NCBI GenBank assembly: GCA_020351895.1
Contig: CP070672.1
Location: forward strand, 2,958,144 to 2,966,331
DNA: 8,188 nucleotides
Direction of reading: 5' to 3'
Origin: Thermoplasmata archaeon
GTDB taxonomy: Archaea; Thermoplasmatota; Thermoplasmata; GCA-020350865
The notes under the pieces were generated by a model, which worked only from the letters and a program-made list of their open reading frames with translations, was not told the DNA's origin and made no database searches. Positions 5,812-8,188 of this stretch are shown piece by piece. Positions within the stretch are counted from its first letter, which is position 1, and each line of letters opens with the position of its first letter. The position numbers and the translations under genes are program-made.

Positions 5812-6237
5812 TCAGGAGGAGACATTCACCACTTTGATCTTAAAATTCAAGGTTTTACCAGCCAGAGGATGGTTTAAGTCGATTGTCACCTCTGTATCCG
5901 TAACTTCTGTTACCTTGACAGGTATCTGCACTCCGTTTGGCAAACCCATAACCAATACCATTCCTTCCATCACCTCATCGGGTAGTTGGTCCTTTGGTAT
6001 CTTCTGAACGAGTAGAGGATTTGGATCGCCATAGGCATCCTCCGGGGGTATCTTGATTTCCTTCTCATCCCCTTTTTCCATCCCAACGACAGCGTTTTCA
6101 AAACCAGGAATTATTTGACCTGCACCAACCTCAAACTCCAATGGCTCACCACATTTTTCTGAGCTATCGAAAACAGTTCCGTCATCAAAAGTTCCCTCAT
6201 ATTCCACTATTACCTTATCACCGCTTTTTATTGGCAT
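5812..6237 (-). CDS. FKBP-type peptidyl-prolyl isomerase, SlyD-like
   Basis: This is a cytoplasmic prolyl isomerase and folding helper. The 141-residue product has a split FKBP domain: GDKVIVEYEGTFDDGTVFDSS (6-26), the VGAGQIIPGFENAVVGMEKG active-site segment (37-56) and the closing LNHPLAGKTLNFKIKV (121-136). Between them lies the insert-in-flap domain (about 75-118), which binds unfolded chains in SlyD. There is no His/Cys-rich tail as in E. coli SlyD, so the known nickel-binding extension is absent; only one Cys (29) is present. The ATG is preceded by GGAGATGAC. It follows mvhD on the same strand after 171 bases and has its own promoter with an inverted repeat. Context suggests a possible role in hydrogenase maturation, but a general chaperone is equally likely. 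Confidence 0.92.
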   Translation of the reverse strand: MPIKSGDKVIVEYEGTFDDGTVFDSSEKCGEPLEFEVGAGQIIPGFENAVVGMEKGDEKEIKIPPEDAYGDPNPLLVQKIPKDQLPDEVMEGMVLVMGLPNGVQIPVKVTEVTDTEVTIDLNHPLAGKTLNFKIKVVNVSS

Positions 6238-6250
6238 CCTGTCATCTCCA

Positions 6251-6288
6251 AAATCGTAAAAACAAGTAAAAATCCATTCTTACGATTT
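6251..6288. promoter_or_regulatory. Perfect 9-base inverted repeat over the FKBP promoter
   Basis: AAATCGTAA (6251-6259) and TTACGATTT (6280-6288) form a perfect inverted repeat with a 20-base spacer. The right arm overlaps a TATA-like TTATTAAAT on the - strand (6285-6293). The left arm falls near the expected transcription start (about 6263), 14 bases before the ATG. This is the geometry of a repressor operator; an RNA hairpin in the leader is the alternative. ATCGTAAAAA, covering the left arm, also occurs at 3119-3128. Confidence 0.5.
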
Positions 6289-6353
6289 AATAACCTAGCC
6301 TACTGGATAGTACTTAAGTCTTTGGATATTATTTTTGAAACTTGATAAAATAA

Positions 6354-6403
6354 TGCTATTTTACCGTCAAATCCGGAAATAGGGCCTCAATCTCGGTAAA
6401 GCA
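6354..6403 (-). terminator. Hairpin-forming region downstream of mvhD
   Basis: Perfect 7-base arms TTTACCG (6360-6366) and CGGTAAA (6394-6400) are extended by TGC/GCA across a three-base bulge. They enclose a 27-base loop that contains the palindrome TCCGGA. It lies just after the mvhD stop. It may stabilise the 3' end or take part in termination of hdrA-mvhD; no strong T-run follows directly. Confidence 0.35.
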
Positions 6404-6408
6404 CCCCA

Positions 6409-6855
6409 TTAATACATCTTATAGGGGCTAGGTCCAACCGCTTTTATGTTATCCGTAAACTCCTTCATTGTCTCTGCGAATTTCTGCCCCTCGGAAGCTG
6501 AAATCCATTCCAAACGGTATCTCTCTGGCTCGATGCCAAGATCCTCGAGCATGAGATAGAGAGCATCTGCCCGTTTTTCGGCTTTTAAATTCCCTTCCAT
6601 GTAATGACAATCCCCGGGATGACAGCCGCACATAAGAACGCCGTCGGCTCCCTTAGAAAGGGCGTCTATGACCAGATTCGGATGGACCATACCCGAGCAC
6701 ATCACACGAATTATCCTTATGTTATGGGGATATTGAAGTCTCGAGGTACCTGCCAAATCCGCCCCAGTATAGGAACACCAATTGCAGCAAATAGCCAAAA
6801 TTAATGGCTCGAATTCCTCTTCTTGTACCATTCCCTCAGCAGTTCCTTCTTCCAT
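6409..6855 (-). CDS. mvhD: F420-non-reducing hydrogenase iron-sulfur subunit MvhD
   Basis: MvhD carries a [2Fe-2S] cluster and bridges the MvhAG hydrogenase to HdrA, handing electrons to the bifurcating flavin. The 148-residue product has the full family pattern: CCNWCSYTGADLAG (23-36), VMCSG (51-55) and CGCHPGDCHY (76-85), with Cys at 23, 24, 27, 53, 76, 78 and 83. Family length is about 140. A short acidic N-terminal extension (MEEGTAEGMVQEEE) precedes the core. The start is supported by GGAGG at 6864-6868, inside the end of hdrA, eight bases upstream. The ATG directly abuts the hdrA stop with no base between, so the two are almost certainly coupled. Here mvhD travels with hdrA rather than with mvhGA, and the proteins are separate, unlike HdrA-MvhD fusions known elsewhere. 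Confidence 0.95.
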   Translation of the reverse strand: MEEGTAEGMVQEEEFEPLILAICCNWCSYTGADLAGTSRLQYPHNIRIIRVMCSGMVHPNLVIDALSKGADGVLMCGCHPGDCHYMEGNLKAEKRADALYLMLEDLGIEPERYRLEWISASEGQKFAETMKEFTDNIKAVGPSPYKMY

Positions 6856-8188
6856 TTAAGCCACCTCCAGTGCAGCATCGATCATGGCAGCTATTTGATC
6901 CAGGGTGAAACCTTTCACCATAACACCCCTTTTCGGACATGTGGCCATACACACACCACAACCTTTGCATGCGGCTTCGTTTCGCTCAACCGTCTTTTTC
7001 ACATTTCCGTTTCTCATGTACTCGATCAAGGTCAGGGCATTAAACGGACATGGATCTATACAGTACGCACATCCATCACAGTTTTCATCGATGATCTCAG
7101 ATATGGTGGGCTCAAGTTCCATGATATCATCAGATAAAATTGTGCAAGCCCTTGAAACGGCACCACATGCCTGTGAGATACTTTCATCTATGAATTTGGG
7201 GCTGTGCGCCAGGCCACAAAGAAATACTCCTTCGGTTGCGAAATCAACTGGCCTTAGCTTCATGTGTGCCTCCAGGAAGAACTTGTCCTTACTAAGGGGA
7301 ATCTTGAGCATCTTTGCCAGTTCCTCATTATCGGGCTGCGGTAATGTGGCTGCCGAAAGCACCACATATTCTGGATTGATTTTGATCTGCTCCCCTAAGA
7401 TGGGATCATTTATAGTGACCACCAAGCCATCCCCTTCCTTAGCAACTTCCGGTTTGTTTTCATCATCGTACCTTATGAATCTCACACCCTTTTCCGCGGC
7501 TTCCCTGTAATAATCCTCTCTGAAACCATATGATCGAATATCCTTGTAAAGTACGATTATTTCTGCACCTGGATTCTTCTCTTTGATCTTTAATGCGTTT
7601 TTAATTGCATCTGCACAGCATATCCTGCTGCAGTAAGGTCTTTCCTCGATCCTGGATCCAACGCATTGGATCATAACTACGCTGTTTGGCTTGATTTCGT
7701 CTTTTACAAGTTTCTCCTCAAGGTCCATCTGGGTTAACACCCGATCATCAGTTTCGTAAAGGTATTCTGTTGGTTTGTATTCTTGACCTCCAGTGGCAAC
7801 AATAACGACTCCATGCTCGATTTTTGTTTCATCAGAGAGTTCGGTGCTGAAGTTGCCCACAAATCCTTCTATGCTCTTTACAGATGTTCCAAGATGTAAC
7901 TTTATTTTATCGTTGTTCTTGACCTTATCGCTGATCTCCTTTAACATCTTCTGGGGATCCTCGTCTTTCTCGCTTAAAACATGGTGTATATTTCTCAGAT
8001 TTCCACCGAGTTCCTTTTCCCTTTCAATGAGATGAACTTCAAAGCCCTGTTTTGCCATCTCCAAGGCCGCGGTCATTCCGGAAAGTCCGCCACCAATAAC
8101 GATTCCTGACTGGTATACCCTCAGTTCCAGCTTATACAATGGTTCTAGCAACCTTGACTTTGCCACCGCCATCCTCACCAGGTCCTTT
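6856..8188 (-). CDS. hdrA: Heterodisulfide reductase subunit A (HdrA), 3' part, 5' end beyond the window
   Basis: HdrA is the FAD-bearing, electron-bifurcating core of the Hdr-Mvh complex. The frame is open to the right edge, and the first visible residues (KDLVRMAVAKSRLLEPL) are a conserved internal HdrA segment, so the GTG at 8176-8178 is not the real start. The 443 visible residues contain the FAD-binding GGGLSG (32-37), the cluster motif CVGSR with YCSRICC (Cys175, 186, 190, 191), ATLPQP and LCGLAHSPKFIDESISQA of the flavin domain, and two C-terminal [4Fe-4S] motifs: CDGCAYCIDPCP (370-381) and CKGCGVCMATCPKRG (407-421). The ferredoxin domain inserted into the flavin domain of methanogen HdrA is missing: the chain passes from GFVGNF straight to VVIVATGG. 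This form resembles, from memory, the second half of large tandem HdrA proteins. mvhD follows directly. Confidence 0.93.
   Translation of the reverse strand, partial: KDLVRMAVAKSRLLEPLYKLELRVYQSGIVIGGGLSGMTAALEMAKQGFEVHLIEREKELGGNLRNIHHVLSEKDEDPQKMLKEISDKVKNNDKIKLHLGTSVKSIEGFVGNFSTELSDETKIEHGVVIVATGGQEYKPTEYLYETDDRVLTQMDLEEKLVKDEIKPNSVVMIQCVGSRIEERPYCSRICCADAIKNALKIKEKNPGAEIIVLYKDIRSYGFREDYYREAAEKGVRFIRYDDENKPEVAKEGDGLVVTINDPILGEQIKINPEYVVLSAATLPQPDNEELAKMLKIPLSKDKFFLEAHMKLRPVDFATEGVFLCGLAHSPKFIDESISQACGAVSRACTILSDDIMELEPTISEIIDENCDGCAYCIDPCPFNALTLIEYMRNGNVKKTVERNEAACKGCGVCMATCPKRGVMVKGFTLDQIAAMIDAALEVA
6864..6868 (-). promoter_or_regulatory. Ribosome-binding site of mvhD inside hdrA
   Basis: GGAGG (within GGAGGTGG) on the - strand lies within the last hdrA codons, eight bases before the mvhD ATG. 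It supports the first Met rather than Met9 as the start. Confidence 0.7.

Noticed and set aside
6354..6403. SECIS element for selenocysteine in the hdrA-mvhD transcript
   Set aside because: Some archaeal HdrA and MvhD-type proteins use selenocysteine, but here every expected position is an ordinary Cys codon and no in-frame TGA occurs; the hairpin does not show the archaeal SECIS pattern convincingly.
6905..7510. 201-residue open frame opposite hdrA
   Set aside because: It lies wholly antisense to the strongly recognisable HdrA, has no ribosome-binding site evidence and no recognisable domain.
8176..8178. GTG as the start codon of hdrA
   Set aside because: The frame stays open to the window edge and the residues before it (KDL) continue a conserved internal HdrA segment, so the gene is truncated by the window.
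1..8188. CRISPR array, tRNA, rRNA or insertion sequence
   Set aside because: I saw no regularly spaced repeats, cloverleaf, rRNA-like sequence or transposase. The hypE-tail direct repeat has no mobile-element signature between its copies.

Overview
The window is archaeal and comes from an anaerobic, hydrogen-using lineage. The evidence is the gene content (a group 3c, Mvh-type [NiFe] hydrogenase with MvhD and HdrA), strong GGAGG/GGAGGTGAT ribosome-binding sites, AT-rich TATA-like boxes about 25 bases upstream of inferred transcription starts, and oligo-T terminators. A euryarchaeal methanogen or a related hydrogenotroph would fit. No mcr gene or taxonomic marker lies in the window, so methanogenesis itself is not shown.

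Layout. At the left edge (1-117) a short lysine-rich reading frame may be the end of a gene entering from the left on the + strand. Next, on the - strand, come a six-helix membrane protein (308-991) and a 62-residue ORF (123-311) that overlaps it by an ATGA junction. The last 41 residues of this ORF are a second copy of the C-terminal tail of HypE. A complete hypE (1105-2169), an unrecognised 79-residue protein (2246-2485) and a FrhD/HycI-like hydrogenase maturation protease (2551-3039) follow on the - strand. A 235-base divergent promoter region separates the protease from mvhG-mvhA on the + strand (3275-5685), which ends in a very U-rich terminator. Facing it on the - strand are hdrA (entering from the right edge), mvhD (abutting hdrA with no gap) and a SlyD-like FKBP prolyl isomerase (5812-6237).

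How the genes work together. MvhA holds the Ni-Fe site, MvhG carries FeS clusters, and MvhD passes electrons to the flavin subunit HdrA. In known Mvh-Hdr complexes the flavin bifurcates H2 electrons between heterodisulfide and ferredoxin. HypE makes the thiocyanate precursor of the CN ligands, and the protease trims the MvhA C-terminus after nickel insertion. The FKBP protein may assist folding. HdrB, HdrC and the other Hyp proteins are not in the window.

Most notable points: (1) the detached, still intact HypE tail translationally coupled to a membrane protein gene; (2) an HdrA flavin module lacking the ferredoxin insertion of classical methanogen HdrA, which suggests this is the second half of a tandem, two-flavin HdrA continuing off the right edge; (3) Ser in place of the usual Arg in the L1 motif of MvhA; (4) several operator-like repeats in promoter regions, including a 10-base word shared by the mvhG/protease promoter region and the FKBP promoter.
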